DNA from: Inquilinus limosus_F
GTDB taxonomy: Bacteria; Pseudomonadota; Alphaproteobacteria; DSM-16000; Inquilinaceae
Assembly: GCF_051487185.1 (NCBI RefSeq)
Contig: NZ_JAHVDK010000040.1
Span: forward strand, 1-64,000
Reading direction: 5' to 3'
Length of the DNA: 64,000 nt
Shown here: positions 52,096 to 60,704 of the stretch, piece by piece
Layout: every line of letters starts with the position of its first letter
Position numbering within the stretch: the stretch's first letter is position 1
The notes under the pieces: generated by a model
Told to the model about the DNA's origin: nothing
The model's input: the letters and a program-made list of their open reading frames with translations, nothing else
Databases searched by the model: none
Made by a program: the position numbers and the translations under genes

Positions 52096-52650
52096 TCAAT
52101 CGCCAGACCTCTCGATCTCATCCAGAACTGCATCAGGAGATACATCTCTTTTGATTTCTTCCATCTCTGGGGCGACGCCTGTTTGAGTCCCCAGCTGCTT
52201 CGCCATGTCGGAGAGGAGCGTCGCGATCTTTGTGAGTTCGTGCTCGGCCAGAAGACTGATCTGTAAATCGAGATCTGCTCGCTTATCAGCAGCAGCGGCC
52301 ATGCGATTCTGCGAGATAAGGACAAATGTAGACAGAAAGATCGCCTCGACGGACGCAATCATTGCCAGAACAACAAAGGATTCGTCCCATACCGGAACGC
52401 CTTGTATGAAATGTAAATTCGCTGCTATCCAAAACCCAAAGGCAGCGAGATGGATGAACACGAAAGACATACTTCCAGTGAACTTGGTAATCTTATCAGC
52501 CACCCGTTCCTGCCACGATGCGGACTGCTCCTCTGCGGTTCTTCGTTGCTGCAGGGCAGCTATATTTCGGTCAAGAACCGGCGCAAGACCATTTAATGGG
52601 GGTGGTCGATAGGTTGGCCCCGTGACGTTCTCCTTAATCGGCGTGTTCAT
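52096..52650 (-). CDS. DUF1003 membrane protein
   Basis: The start at 52650 (MNTPIKENV) gives 184 residues. The DUF1003 pattern is complete: WQERVADKITKFTGSMSFVF, then FIHLAAFGFWIAANL, the VWDESFVVLAMIASVEAIFL segment and STFVLISQNRMAAAADKRAD. This gives two membrane helices and a long C-terminal cytoplasmic helix with QISLLAEHELTKI. Members are inner-membrane proteins of unknown role. The local base composition is less GC-rich than most of the window (for example runs such as TTTTGATTTC), hinting at a different origin. It is monocistronic. Confidence 0.9.
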   Translation of the reverse strand: MNTPIKENVTGPTYRPPPLNGLAPVLDRNIAALQQRRTAEEQSASWQERVADKITKFTGSMSFVFIHLAAFGFWIAANLHFIQGVPVWDESFVVLAMIASVEAIFLSTFVLISQNRMAAAADKRADLDLQISLLAEHELTKIATLLSDMAKQLGTQTGVAPEMEEIKRDVSPDAVLDEIERSGD

Positions 52651-53029
52651 CAGCCACCTCGGGTCTGTCGCGAGTGCAAACCGAAGGCCTCGCATTTCAA
52701 ACGCTGTTGAGCGAAGACGATTGAACTAGTCGCGGCGGAGTGCCGGAACTCAGCAACGAGACGTCNAGAGGGTCGCGGAGGCATTCCCTCCATTGGTCCC
52801 TTTGAGTTTCCAGCGAAGCGCCCAGAGGCAACGGCGACACGTCGCTGAGCGTTCCAGGTCATGGCTCAGCCGGGCGCGCTTTCTTCTGCGGCAGTTTCGG
52901 CCAGGTGGAGCAGGCGCTGATCTACGACGAGCAGGTCGAGGTCACGCCGAACCATCCGCCCGCGCAAGCAGGTGCTGGACGCAAATGAGCGAAGAAGCTC
53001 GAAAAGCGGAAGAAAGGCGGGGCTGAGGC
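52651..53029. other. Intergenic region with one ambiguous base
   Basis: No gene is seen. The base at 52766 is n, the only ambiguous base in the window, so a local assembly or base-calling problem is possible here. Confidence 0.5.
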
Positions 53030-54871
53030 TCAGGCAGCGGCGATGCCCGACGGCGCCGGCAGAGACTCGCTCTCCGTCTCCCCACCGCCGCCGTTTCCGG
53101 CCGGTTCCGACGTCCACTGGGTTACAGCCGCGACGACAGCGGTGAGACCCCGGACGAGGATGGTGTGCGCCTCCAGCCCGTCCGGCATCTCCCCGGAGAG
53201 CTCTCGCGGCCCGAGCAGGCCGACCACCAGCACCGCATCCGGCCCGATGCGCCGGCGCACCCGCCGGATAAGCCGGATCAGTTGGTGCTCGGTGACGCTG
53301 CCGACGTGGGCCATCACTACCACCCGAGTGTCGATCGCCCCGGGCACGGCCCCGCCGCGTTCGCCATAACGGCACGCAATGCCCTTTTCGGCCAGGAGCT
53401 GGCCGACCATCAGCGCCGCCGCCTGGTCCAGCTCGTCCCGCGCGCCAAGGCACAGCACAGCGGAGGGCGTCTCCTGTTCGTCTTCGTCGAGATCCGCGAC
53501 CGCCGCCAGGATGCCGCTCCAGACCGCGGCGCGCTGGGGACCGTCCAGCGCTCCCCGCTGCCGGTCGGCCTGGGCCATGTGAATCGCCGGCAGGATCATG
53601 CTCTCGAACAGCGCTTGCCGCGACTGCCCCTGCAGCCCGCTTTCGGCCAGCTCCGACGCCTCCAGCGGATCGCCGGCCAGGATGCGCTGGTAGAAATGCG
53701 CCTCGGGCGTCAGCGCCGGCGTACTGCCCAGCAGCACATCCAGGAAGCCGAACTGCGGCACATGCCGGCCCAGCACGGCCAGGCAGACCGTCAGCGGAAC
53801 CGCCAGCAGCAGCCCTGGAATGCCCCAGAGGGTCAGCCAAAAGATGGTGGCGAACAGAACGGCGAAGGGCGACAGGCCTGTGCTCCCGCCATACAGCAGC
53901 GGCTCCCCGACATTGACGGTGATCAGGTCGAGCACCACGAAGAGCGCGATCGTCTCCAGCGGCATCAGCCAGCCGGGATCGACGGCGAAGGCCAGGATGG
54001 TCGGCAGCAGCGCGGCGGCGATGGTGCCGACCAACGGAATGAAGCGCAGCACCGCGGACAACAGGCCCCATAACACCGGGTTGGGCACGCCGATGACCCA
54101 GAGGCCGATCCCGAAGGCTGCGCCGTAGACGAAGTTCAGCATCGCTTGCGCCAGCAGGAAGCGACTCAGCCGCTGCGCCGCGTCGTCCATGGCCGCGGTG
54201 GCACGGGTGAGATCCTTGGATCCGAGCAGCCAGATCAGCCGGTTCCGCAGATCCTCCCGCTCCAGCAGCATGAACACCGAGAAGACCAGGACCACGCCAA
54301 TGATGGCGAACGGCTCGATCAGCGGGGAGCCGACCTCCCATGCCAGCTGGATCGGCGTCAGGGCCGGCGGCACCAGCTGCACCGGGACCGGCTTTCCCTG
54401 CGCGCCCTCCATGCCCATCGGCGCCGCCGCGGCCCGTTCGGCCGCCTCCTCCGACAGCCGGGCCACCATCGTCATCAGGCGGTCGATCAGCCCACCGCCC
54501 GGTGCAGCCTCCTTGATCGACTGGATCTTCGCCTCGAGGTTGCTCTGGTATCGCGGCAGGTTGCCGGCCAGGTCGATCGCCTGGCTGGCGACCAGCACGA
54601 TGAAGACGACCGCCGCGATCGACAGGACGACGATCACCACCAGCACGGCCGGGGTCCGCGGCAGGCCCAGTTTGCGCAGCTGAAACACCACCGGGGCCAT
54701 GGCGAAGCTGATCAGCATCGCCAGTGCGAACGGGATCAGCACGTCGCGGCCGAAATACAACGCCGCCGTTGCCGCCAGAATCAGCAGAATGCCGCTGGTC
54801 GAGGACAGCGCGCCGATCTTGTCGGTCAGCGGAGTGAGGCTACGGGAGGATCGGCCGGGTTCGGGCAGCAT
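53030..54871 (-). CDS. AI-2E/PerM-family membrane protein with C-terminal Rossmann-like domain
   Basis: Residues 1-380 form an AI-2E family (PerM-type) permease with about eight helices: SGILLILAATAALYFGRDVL, IPFALAMLISFAMAPVVFQL, VVIVVLSIAAVVFIVLVASQ, LSRFLLAQAMLNFVYGAAFG and IPLVGTIAAALLPTILAFAV, then a WGIPGLLLAVPLTVCLAVLG end. The family usually has about 350-370 residues; here 613. Residues 467-590 add a soluble alpha/beta unit (SAVLCLGARDELDQAAAL, VVVMAHVGSVTEHQLIRLIR, DAVLVVGLLGPRELSG) resembling a cobalamin-binding or other Rossmann-like fold without the DxHxxG motif. An additional sensory or regulatory role is inferred. It is monocistronic. Confidence 0.85.
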   Translation of the reverse strand: MLPEPGRSSRSLTPLTDKIGALSSTSGILLILAATAALYFGRDVLIPFALAMLISFAMAPVVFQLRKLGLPRTPAVLVVIVVLSIAAVVFIVLVASQAIDLAGNLPRYQSNLEAKIQSIKEAAPGGGLIDRLMTMVARLSEEAAERAAAAPMGMEGAQGKPVPVQLVPPALTPIQLAWEVGSPLIEPFAIIGVVLVFSVFMLLEREDLRNRLIWLLGSKDLTRATAAMDDAAQRLSRFLLAQAMLNFVYGAAFGIGLWVIGVPNPVLWGLLSAVLRFIPLVGTIAAALLPTILAFAVDPGWLMPLETIALFVVLDLITVNVGEPLLYGGSTGLSPFAVLFATIFWLTLWGIPGLLLAVPLTVCLAVLGRHVPQFGFLDVLLGSTPALTPEAHFYQRILAGDPLEASELAESGLQGQSRQALFESMILPAIHMAQADRQRGALDGPQRAAVWSGILAAVADLDEDEQETPSAVLCLGARDELDQAAALMVGQLLAEKGIACRYGERGGAVPGAIDTRVVVMAHVGSVTEHQLIRLIRRVRRRIGPDAVLVVGLLGPRELSGEMPDGLEAHTILVRGLTAVVAAVTQWTSEPAGNGGGGETESESLPAPSGIAAA

Positions 54872-55209
54872 CTGGGCATGGACGAAAGCCTGGGGCGGGA
54901 AGGGAACGTGACAGCCCGACCGGCGGTTCCCGGCGGATCATTCCCCGCGGACGCCGACCGTCGGTCGCCTGGACTCACCCATGGGCCATGGTCCCTAACG
55001 CCAGGGTCAGCGCATTAGGATGCGCGAGTGGCGCCGTTCCCGCCTCAAGACCCGACATCGCGGTGGAGGCCCCCCAAGCGAATGCCCTTCGGGCAACTGG
55101 TCCCGACCCTGCCCGACCCCAAACGGCACGGCCACAGTTATGCAAAAGGCCTTTGCACAACTTCGCCCATCATTCCTAAAGGCCACTGCTCAGCGTCCGC
55201 CTCACACAG
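54872..55209. other. Intergenic region before IS fragment
   Basis: No gene is recognised. It contains the perfect inverted repeat listed separately, and a stretch near 55020-55140 whose minus strand (LLHNCGRAVWGRAGSG) resembles IS-end flanks but cannot be assigned. Confidence 0.35.
55141..55157. repeat. Perfect inverted repeat TGCAAA-AGGCC-TTTGCA
   Basis: A 6-base perfect inverted repeat with a 5-base loop lies 53 bases before the IS fragment copy 2. It may be part of an older element end or a hairpin; there is no T run. Confidence 0.4.
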
Positions 55210-55427
55210 TCGTCGTTGCTGGCGGAGTGAAGTCCTGATTCAGTCCTCCTGGGCAGAGGAGGACGCAGCGATGATGGGCGACGGACGGTGATGCAGGAGG
55301 CGCTGTTCTACGGGTTCAACCTCGAGCGGCACGTCCCGGCCGATCACCTGCTCCGCTCGATCGACCGGTTCGTCGACCTGGCCGGCATCCGCGCGCATCT
55401 GCGGCCGTTCTACAGCGAGATCGGGCG
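55210..55427 (+). mobile_element. IS transposase 5' fragment, copy 2
   Basis: This is nearly identical to 29369-29587, including the GTCCTCC/GGAGGAC hairpin before the ORF. A one-base deletion after GATGATGGGCGA destroys the normal start, but an alternative GTG at 55288 reopens the frame (MQEALFYGFNLERH, VPADHLLRSIDRFVDLAG, PFYSEIGR). Homology stops at the same point (GAGATCGGGCG) as in copy 1, where copy 1 continues SVDPELM and this one DLIKTDAKK. The common breakpoint suggests an internal deletion product. Bases 55428-55739 hold nothing else identifiable. Confidence 0.75.
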
Positions 55428-55739
55428 ACCTGATCAAGACGGACGCCAAGAAGCAGCGCTCGGCCGAAGGATCGGAGGCGGTGTGCGTTCAGACGAGGGC
55501 ATGCTGTTCACCATCAGTGGTGTTATAGCGAGATCCCGTCCCGACACGCGGAAAGCCCCGATCGGCATTCCCCCTTTGGCTGGGCGGCTCGGCCGCACCA
55601 TCAATTGATAACGTAGGCAGAGCCTTCGGAGAGATTAACCTATGTTGGCTTCTATTTGTATCTAATTGATTATTTGGCCATTTCCGAATGCATTCTCAAA
55701 GTATCGGTGTTCTGCCCGTTGGTATGGAAATTTCTCTAT

Positions 55740-55764
55740 GGAACGCAAGAAAATCAGCGCTGTT
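55740..55764 (+). promoter_or_regulatory. EcfG-like promoter of the ECF sigma gene
   Basis: GGAAC at 55740-55744 and TGTT at 55761-55764 are separated by 16 bases, in an AT-rich stretch, with the start codon 36 bases downstream. Box sequence and spacing equal those upstream of the sigma gene at 34727. Confidence 0.65.
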
Positions 55765-55799
55765 TATAGCATCACATCGATTTACCCAGGGAGGTAATT

Positions 55800-56300
55800 G
55801 TGGAGCAGGCCGCAAACTCGACCGACCGCTGCTTCGATTCAACTGTTATGCCTCACGTCCCAGATCTCAGGCGCTATGCCCTGTCTCTCACCCGTAACCA
55901 GGCTGATGCTGATGATCTTGTCCAAGACACTCTCCTCCGGGCGTACGTAAAACTGCATTTGTGGCAGCCGGGCACCAATATGATTGCTTGGCTGGTTGTG
56001 ATGATGAGGCGACTATTTCTGTCCAATTTCGTCCAAGGCCTTCGCAATGATATCCAGATTGTAACGATTGAGGATTTCGACCACCCCTGCGATGGCAGTC
56101 AGGAACAACGCGTCGAACTGAACGAACTCTATATTCAATGGCGGCGGCTTACAGCAGACCATCGGGAAGTGATCCGGCTGGTTGCTGTCGAGGAGGCCTC
56201 GTATGAGGAAGCCGCCATCTGTCTCGGTCTTCCGGTTGGAACGATTCGGTCTCGACTCCACCGTGCCCGCGAGGCGCTTCGGTCTCAAGCGCTCGGCTAA
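55800..56300 (+). CDS. ECF-type RNA polymerase sigma factor
   Basis: The 166-residue protein starts at GTG 55800 with GGGAGG 5 bases before it. Region 2 reads VPDLRRYALSLTRNQADADD, LVQDTLLRAYVKLHLWQPGT and MIAWLVVMMRRLFLSNFV. Region 4.2 reads EEASYEEAAICLGLPVGTIR, then SRLHRAREALRS. It is the closest relative of the sigma factor at 34.2 kb. The coding region is less GC-rich than the neighbours, and the upstream region is AT-rich. It directs transcription to stress or starvation promoters by family inference. No anti-sigma gene follows; the next gene is a Crp/Fnr regulator 180 bases on. Confidence 0.93.
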   Translation: MEQAANSTDRCFDSTVMPHVPDLRRYALSLTRNQADADDLVQDTLLRAYVKLHLWQPGTNMIAWLVVMMRRLFLSNFVQGLRNDIQIVTIEDFDHPCDGSQEQRVELNELYIQWRRLTADHREVIRLVAVEEASYEEAAICLGLPVGTIRSRLHRAREALRSQALG

Positions 56301-56481
56301 GCACGAGCCGAAGGACCTTGCAGCATTGGCCGGGCTATGTCCCGGGACTGCTGCCCAATGTTGACTGCACCTCTGGCGTGTTTCCTCACCGGTCGAACCA
56401 GTCGGGGCCTGCACCTGTTCTCGTGCTAGCTCCGCGATGCTGATCGTGTCGCACCACCGTACCGATCGATTGGATAAGGCC

Positions 56482-57228
56482 ATGCCGGACTCATCACGAT
56501 TTGCTCTGCACCGGGACGAGATTTCGGAGACCTTGGCACGAGGTGAGCGGAAGATCGCTGCATTGCCCGGTCTTCAGTCGCGCACGCTCCCAGCCGGCAC
56601 AACACTCATCAGGGAAGGCCTGGCTCACGACTACGTCTATCGGATGCGAAGCGGCTGGGCGGGGCGTGTCCGCAGGACGCCTGATGGCCGCAGCCAATAC
56701 ATCCTGATCTTTCTTCCAGGTGATCTGTTCGCGGTGAAGAGCATGTTCGTCTCCACACACCCCGATGCGGTCGAGATCATGTCGGACGCTGTTGTGGAGC
56801 GGATTCCGTACCAGGAGCTGCGCACGGCCTATGAATCGGACGCTGACATCGCCACGCGATGTATTTGGCAGGTCATAGAGGAGGAGCGCCGGCTCCATAA
56901 TTGGATCGTCGGGCTGGGGCGCGGCAATGCAGAGGAGCGGCTCGCATTCTTCCTGACTGAGATTCGCAGCCGTCTCGTTCTTTCCGGAACGATTGCTCCG
57001 GGCACCTTGGCCTTCGATCTGCCGATGACTCAGCTGCAAATGGGTGACTACCTCGGCCTCTCAACGGTGCACATAAACCGGACCTTGAAGTGGTTCCGCG
57101 AGACCGGGGTCGCCATCAAGCGCGGTCGAAGGGTCGTCATCAAGGATGAGAAGGCGCTCGCAAGCCTGGCTTTCCCGTTGTCGGATGATCACGAGCGGGC
57201 GGCCTTGCGGCTTGTGGCTCGCGCCTGA
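56482..57228 (+). CDS. Crp/Fnr-family transcriptional regulator
   Basis: The 248-residue protein (ATG 56482, MPDSSRFALH) has a cyclic-nucleotide-binding-like N-terminal beta roll (LPAGTTLIREGLAHDYVYRM, ILIFLPGDLFAVKSMF) and a C-terminal winged helix with LQMGDYLGLSTVHINRTLKW. The N-terminus lacks the Cys cluster of FNR oxygen sensors and the residues that bind cAMP in CRP are not evident, so the ligand is unknown. It resembles the alphaproteobacterial group that responds to redox or starvation signals. It lies between the third sigma gene and a small protein gene on the same strand. Confidence 0.9.
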   Translation: MPDSSRFALHRDEISETLARGERKIAALPGLQSRTLPAGTTLIREGLAHDYVYRMRSGWAGRVRRTPDGRSQYILIFLPGDLFAVKSMFVSTHPDAVEIMSDAVVERIPYQELRTAYESDADIATRCIWQVIEEERRLHNWIVGLGRGNAEERLAFFLTEIRSRLVLSGTIAPGTLAFDLPMTQLQMGDYLGLSTVHINRTLKWFRETGVAIKRGRRVVIKDEKALASLAFPLSDDHERAALRLVARA

Positions 57229-57256
57229 CGTTGCTCTCGACCCGGAGGTCAGCGCT

Positions 57257-57571
57257 ATGGGGCACGGGAAAGCCGAAACGGACCCCTCGTCGGTTCGACT
57301 GGAGCATGATGCCGCCGCCCAAGCGGCGTTGATGCTCCTCGAGAGCGTGATTCTTGTCCTTCTGAATAACGGGATCGTGAGTCGACTTCAGATCGTCGAA
57401 GCGATCGAGATGGTGATTGAAGCAAAGCGTGACCTCGCCGAAGACGGAGTTCACCCAAAGGTTTCGTTAAGAGCGGCTGGGATGCTCAGCATCATCGCGA
57501 ACAGCATTGCTGCATCATCGCAGGGTCGGCGGCGGAAGGTGAGGCGGGCCGGCTCGCCGAAATCCTTGTAG
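57257..57571 (+). CDS. Small helical protein after Crp/Fnr gene
   Basis: GGAGG about 9 bases before the ATG at 57257 fixes the start, 28 bases after the Crp/Fnr stop, so it is co-transcribed. The 104 residues contain a helix with ALMLLESVILVLLNNGIVS, then RLQIVEAIEMVIEAKRDLAE, then VSLRAAGMLSIIANSIAASS and a basic tail. The sequence is predicted to be mostly helical and soluble or peripheral. I do not recognise the family. A function together with the regulator is plausible because of the close spacing. Confidence 0.7.
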   Translation: MGHGKAETDPSSVRLEHDAAAQAALMLLESVILVLLNNGIVSRLQIVEAIEMVIEAKRDLAEDGVHPKVSLRAAGMLSIIANSIAASSQGRRRKVRRAGSPKSL

Positions 57572-57886
57572 CAACGGTATCACGCGGAACTGATGGGGCA
57601 GGGTGACCTGTGGCTGCCGGAGAGCCCGTCATTTAAGCGATCCGCCGGCCCAGCCGTGGCTTCCATCCGCCGCCTTCAGCAGATGCATAGGAATGGACTC
57701 AACTTGAAGTGGGGCCGCCACCCCGAATCCATGGATAGCTATGAAGATCTTCACGTGCCAATGGAAGAATAATGATCGGAGCCTCATTAAACCAACGAGT
57801 CGCCGCGTGTCAGGTGATGTCGGAGGTCTGACGCGAATAACCTCAGATGCTAATTTTGGAGCAAATCTTATTGAAACTCGATCTCG

Positions 57887-58177
57887 GATGTCTTCACAGC
57901 CAATGGTCGCACCCAGGTCAACGTGGTGTGGGATCTCAAGGCCGAGGCGATCGACGAGGGCCGTAGCCTCTATACCAACCGGGTAACGGCGCACCCGACG
58001 GACGCCTTCATGGCTTTCTTGAAGGAGCACGGCCTTTCCTATGAGGAGGCGGCCAACGCCCGCCAAGCGGCGGGCAGCGACCACAACCGTCGCGAGACCC
58101 CGCTCTTCGCCGCCAGCATCGCGCGCCGCGCAAAGGTCCGAGCGCAGGACAGAGCGAATGAGGGGAACTGTCCATGA
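57887..58177 (+). pseudogene. C-terminal fragment of an SRPBCC-like protein
   Basis: The frame ending at 58177 encodes DVFTANGRTQVNVVWDLKAE, then GRSLYTNRVTAHPTDAFMAF, HGLSYEEAANARQAAGSDHN and RRETPLFAASIARRA. This is the typical end of a group of proteins I associate with the SRPBCC fold (a W-D-L..A.......YTN.V pattern and a conserved HNRRETPL.AASI.R). No compatible N-terminal half lies upstream; the AT-rich bases 57740-57890 are unrelated. So it is a truncated gene. The 57572-57886 gap holds nothing else. Confidence 0.5.
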
Positions 58178-58679
58178 TCCCGTTGGCCGGGCGGAGGTCT
58201 CCGCCTGGCCAGGTTCCCTCTACCGGAAACTCGGGCTTGCCCATCTGCACGTCTACACCCGGAGCGGAGTTCAAGGCGGCCCTAGCCCCTCAGATGGTCA
58301 TCGTTTGCCGGCCCGATCGCGCCAGATGCGGTCATTCAGTCGGCGCCCCGACAGCGGACATCGGCAAAATGCGAGAAATCCCGGCTCTTTCAGGCCGACC
58401 CGGCCCGATCAGGACGCCCGAAACCGGCCGGTTCATGAGGCACTGAACCGGACCTGACCGGACGCGACCCTAAGCGGACGATTACGGCTCGACCGGCTTC
58501 CCGAAGCTGACCCGCCACACGCACGGCGGGCCGTCGGCCATCGCTGGTTCGTGTCCGAGCGTAGATCCGCTGGATGAGCTCGATGACGAGCAATCTCACA
58601 GAGATCGCGATTGCTCCGTTGCTGAATATCTCCCTGCGTTTCGCGTTCACGGCGGCTCAGTTCTATGGTTGACCACATC
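58178..58679. repeat. Intergenic region with decayed GC-rich repeat
   Basis: Between 58300 and 58500 the words GCGGACATCGGCAAAATGCG, CCCGAAACCGGCCGGTTCAT, CTGAACCGGACCTGACCGGA and CTAAGCGGACGATTACGGC recall the copies near 13.8, 19.7, 26.4 and 27.4 kb. This is the best preserved copy with several GGAC/CCGG words. No gene is present. Confidence 0.45.
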
Positions 58680-58945
58680 CGCTCGCGGCGTCGTAGATTT
58701 GAATGGTCGCATAGCTGGCGACGGCGGCTCCGAGTCGGACATATGTCAAGGCCACTTCCGCGATTGGCCGGGTCGCCTCATCGGCGTTATGCCGCCGAGC
58801 TTCGCGAGCTCGTCCATCATCGCGCCTCACTCACATGAAGTGGCGTCCAGATGGGGCGGGTGCGACGCCGTTGACCCTAATGCCGCTCTGCACCAACTTC
58901 TTCACCAGCGAACGAGCATATTGGACAGTATTGTCATCTGACAGT
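58680..58945 (-). pseudogene. SDR oxidoreductase C-terminal remnant
   Basis: Broken minus-strand frames encode TVQYARSLVKKLVQSGIRVN and GVAPAP, then DELAKLGGITPMRRPGQ, then AEVALTYV and VASYATIQIYDAAS. These are consecutive segments of a short-chain dehydrogenase (RVN.VAPAP, RPGQP.E.A..YV.LAS..ASY.TGQ). At least two frameshifts separate them and the N-terminal half with the cofactor motif is absent. Confidence 0.6.
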
Positions 58946-59063
58946 CGACTGCTGTAAGCGACATTTTGCAAGAGGAGTGCCTGAGACTAGAAATCGGGCT
59001 TTCCGACGACGCGCCACGATTTGGCGGGCGGGATCAGAACTCCTAGGGACAGGGCGCGCAGAC

Positions 59064-59828
59064 ATGTCAGCCATCGAAATCGGATTGATCGTCTTTGCCT
59101 GTGTTTTTGGTGGCAGCCTCGTCGGGGCCTTCGTCCGCCCGGCACTGCCGCCGCATCACCTGAGCGAGGAGTCGAAGGATGTCATCCGGCTCGGCATGGG
59201 ACTGGTCGCAACCATGTCGGCCCTGGTGCTCGGCCTGCTGATCGCATCGGCGAAGTCCTCGTTCGATGCCTGGAGGACCGGGTACAACCAGGCCGCGGTC
59301 GATTTCGTCCTGGTCGACCGGACGCTGGCGCATTATGGGCCCGAGACTCAGACCGCCCGCGACCTGCTGCGCCGGACGGTGGTATCCCTGATCGGCCAGC
59401 TCGAGCGCGCCGGCGGCCTGGAGTCCGTCCCGGCCGACGTTCCGGCGACAACGGCAGGAGGCGGGGCCCTTTACGACGAGATCGAGGCGCTCTCGCCGCA
59501 GACGGAAGAGCAGCGCGGGCTGCAGGCCCAGGCACTCCAGTCCACGGTCGACCTGGCCCGGACCCGGTGGCTTCTGGTCGAGGAACTCGCGGGCAGCTCG
59601 ATTCCGATGCCGTATCTCGTGGTGCTGGTGTTCTGGCTGGCCGTGCTTTTCGCCAGCTTCGGGCTGTTCGCCCCGCCCAACGCAACCGTCGTCGTCACGA
59701 TGCTGACCTGCGCGCTCTCGGTTTCAGCTGCCGTGTTTCTGATCATCGAGTTGGATCGCCCGCTCGACGGGGTGATCCGGATCTCGAGCGGCCCTCTCCA
59801 CAACGTCCTTGCCCAGTTGGGACACTAA
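59064..59828 (+). CDS. DUF4239 membrane protein
   Basis: The ATG at 59064 (MSAIEIGLIVFACVFG) gives 254 residues. There are four membrane helices: IGLIVFACVFGGSLVGAFVR, LGMGLVATMSALVLGLLIAS, IPMPYLVVLVFWLAVLFASF and TVVVTMLTCALSVSAAVFLI. The loop between the second and third pairs is long and helical. The pattern (RLGMGLVATMSALVLGLL, then SFGLFAPPN, and ELDRPLDGVIRISSGPL at the end) is typical of the DUF4239 family. They are inner-membrane proteins of unknown role. An 81-base gap separates it from the GST gene. Confidence 0.92.
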   Translation: MSAIEIGLIVFACVFGGSLVGAFVRPALPPHHLSEESKDVIRLGMGLVATMSALVLGLLIASAKSSFDAWRTGYNQAAVDFVLVDRTLAHYGPETQTARDLLRRTVVSLIGQLERAGGLESVPADVPATTAGGGALYDEIEALSPQTEEQRGLQAQALQSTVDLARTRWLLVEELAGSSIPMPYLVVLVFWLAVLFASFGLFAPPNATVVVTMLTCALSVSAAVFLIIELDRPLDGVIRISSGPLHNVLAQLGH

Positions 59829-59909
59829 GGCCGGCCGCACACGAACGACTCCTGCTCATGCTGGTGACCGCCGGCATGGCATCGCCTACGCTCGGACCTC
59901 GGAGGTGCG

Positions 59910-60608
59910 ATGCTCACCCTGTACTCCTATCCCGAGCTGTTCGGAGTCGCCGACAACAACGGCTACGGCCTGAAGGTCTACGCATTCCTCAAGCTGACCG
60001 GGGTGCCATTCACCCACCAGCATATCTTCGATGCGTCGAGCGCGCCGCGCGGTCAGCTGCCCTATATCGTCGACGACGGACAGACGATCGGCGACAGCGG
60101 CAGCATCATCGCGCACCTGATCCGCCAATACGGCCTGACCATCGATAGCGGGCTCACGGCCGCACAGCGCGACACCAGCCATTTGGTGACGCGCATGCTC
60201 GACGACCTCTACTGGGTGATGTCCTATTCGCGCTGGAAGGACGAACGATACTGGCCGGTGTTTCGGGATGCCCTGCTGCGGCAGCATCCCAGCCTGACCG
60301 AGGAGGGGCTGACCAAGGCCCGGGAGCACAATTTCCAGCGCTACCACTACCAGGGCATCGGCCGGTTCGCCCCCGAGGCCGCCTATGACCGCGGCCTCGC
60401 CGATCTGCAGGTCCTGGCCAATCTTCTTGCCGCCAGCGACTACCTGCATGGCGCGAAGCCGACCAGCATCGACGCGAGCGTCTACGGCTTCATCGCCAAC
60501 ATCCTCTTCTATCCGATCGAGACGCCGCTGAAGCAGTTCGTCGCCTCGGAGCCGAATCTGGTCCGCCACTGCTCCGTGATCCACGCCGCGATCGGCCCAT
60601 CGGCCTAG
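59910..60608 (+). CDS. Glutathione S-transferase-family protein
   Basis: The 232-residue protein has the N-terminal thioredoxin-like domain (MLTLYSYPELFGVADNNGYG, LKVYAFLKLTGVPFTHQHIF, and RGQLPYIVDDGQTIGDSGSI, where the Glu/Asp-Ser glutathione motif appears as D-S) and an all-helical C-terminal domain (YWVMSYSRWKDERYWPVF, SLTEEGLTKAREH, KPTSIDASVYGFIANILF). It belongs to the GST group with Tom37/metaxin-like C-terminal features that occurs in many Proteobacteria. Substrate and activity are not evident. It follows the DUF4239 gene on the same strand. Confidence 0.9.
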   Translation: MLTLYSYPELFGVADNNGYGLKVYAFLKLTGVPFTHQHIFDASSAPRGQLPYIVDDGQTIGDSGSIIAHLIRQYGLTIDSGLTAAQRDTSHLVTRMLDDLYWVMSYSRWKDERYWPVFRDALLRQHPSLTEEGLTKAREHNFQRYHYQGIGRFAPEAAYDRGLADLQVLANLLAASDYLHGAKPTSIDASVYGFIANILFYPIETPLKQFVASEPNLVRHCSVIHAAIGPSA

Positions 60609-60704
60609 AGGAAACCGCGCCTGTCGGAGACCGAAGCGCCGATGACGGCCATTCACTTCGGCATCGGGCTGATGTTGCCCGGCGACACCGTCCGGCGCAC
60701 GACC

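Noticed and set aside
52866..54341. 491-codon minus-strand frame
   Set aside because: It is an alternative frame of the AI-2E family gene with Arg/Gly-rich content.
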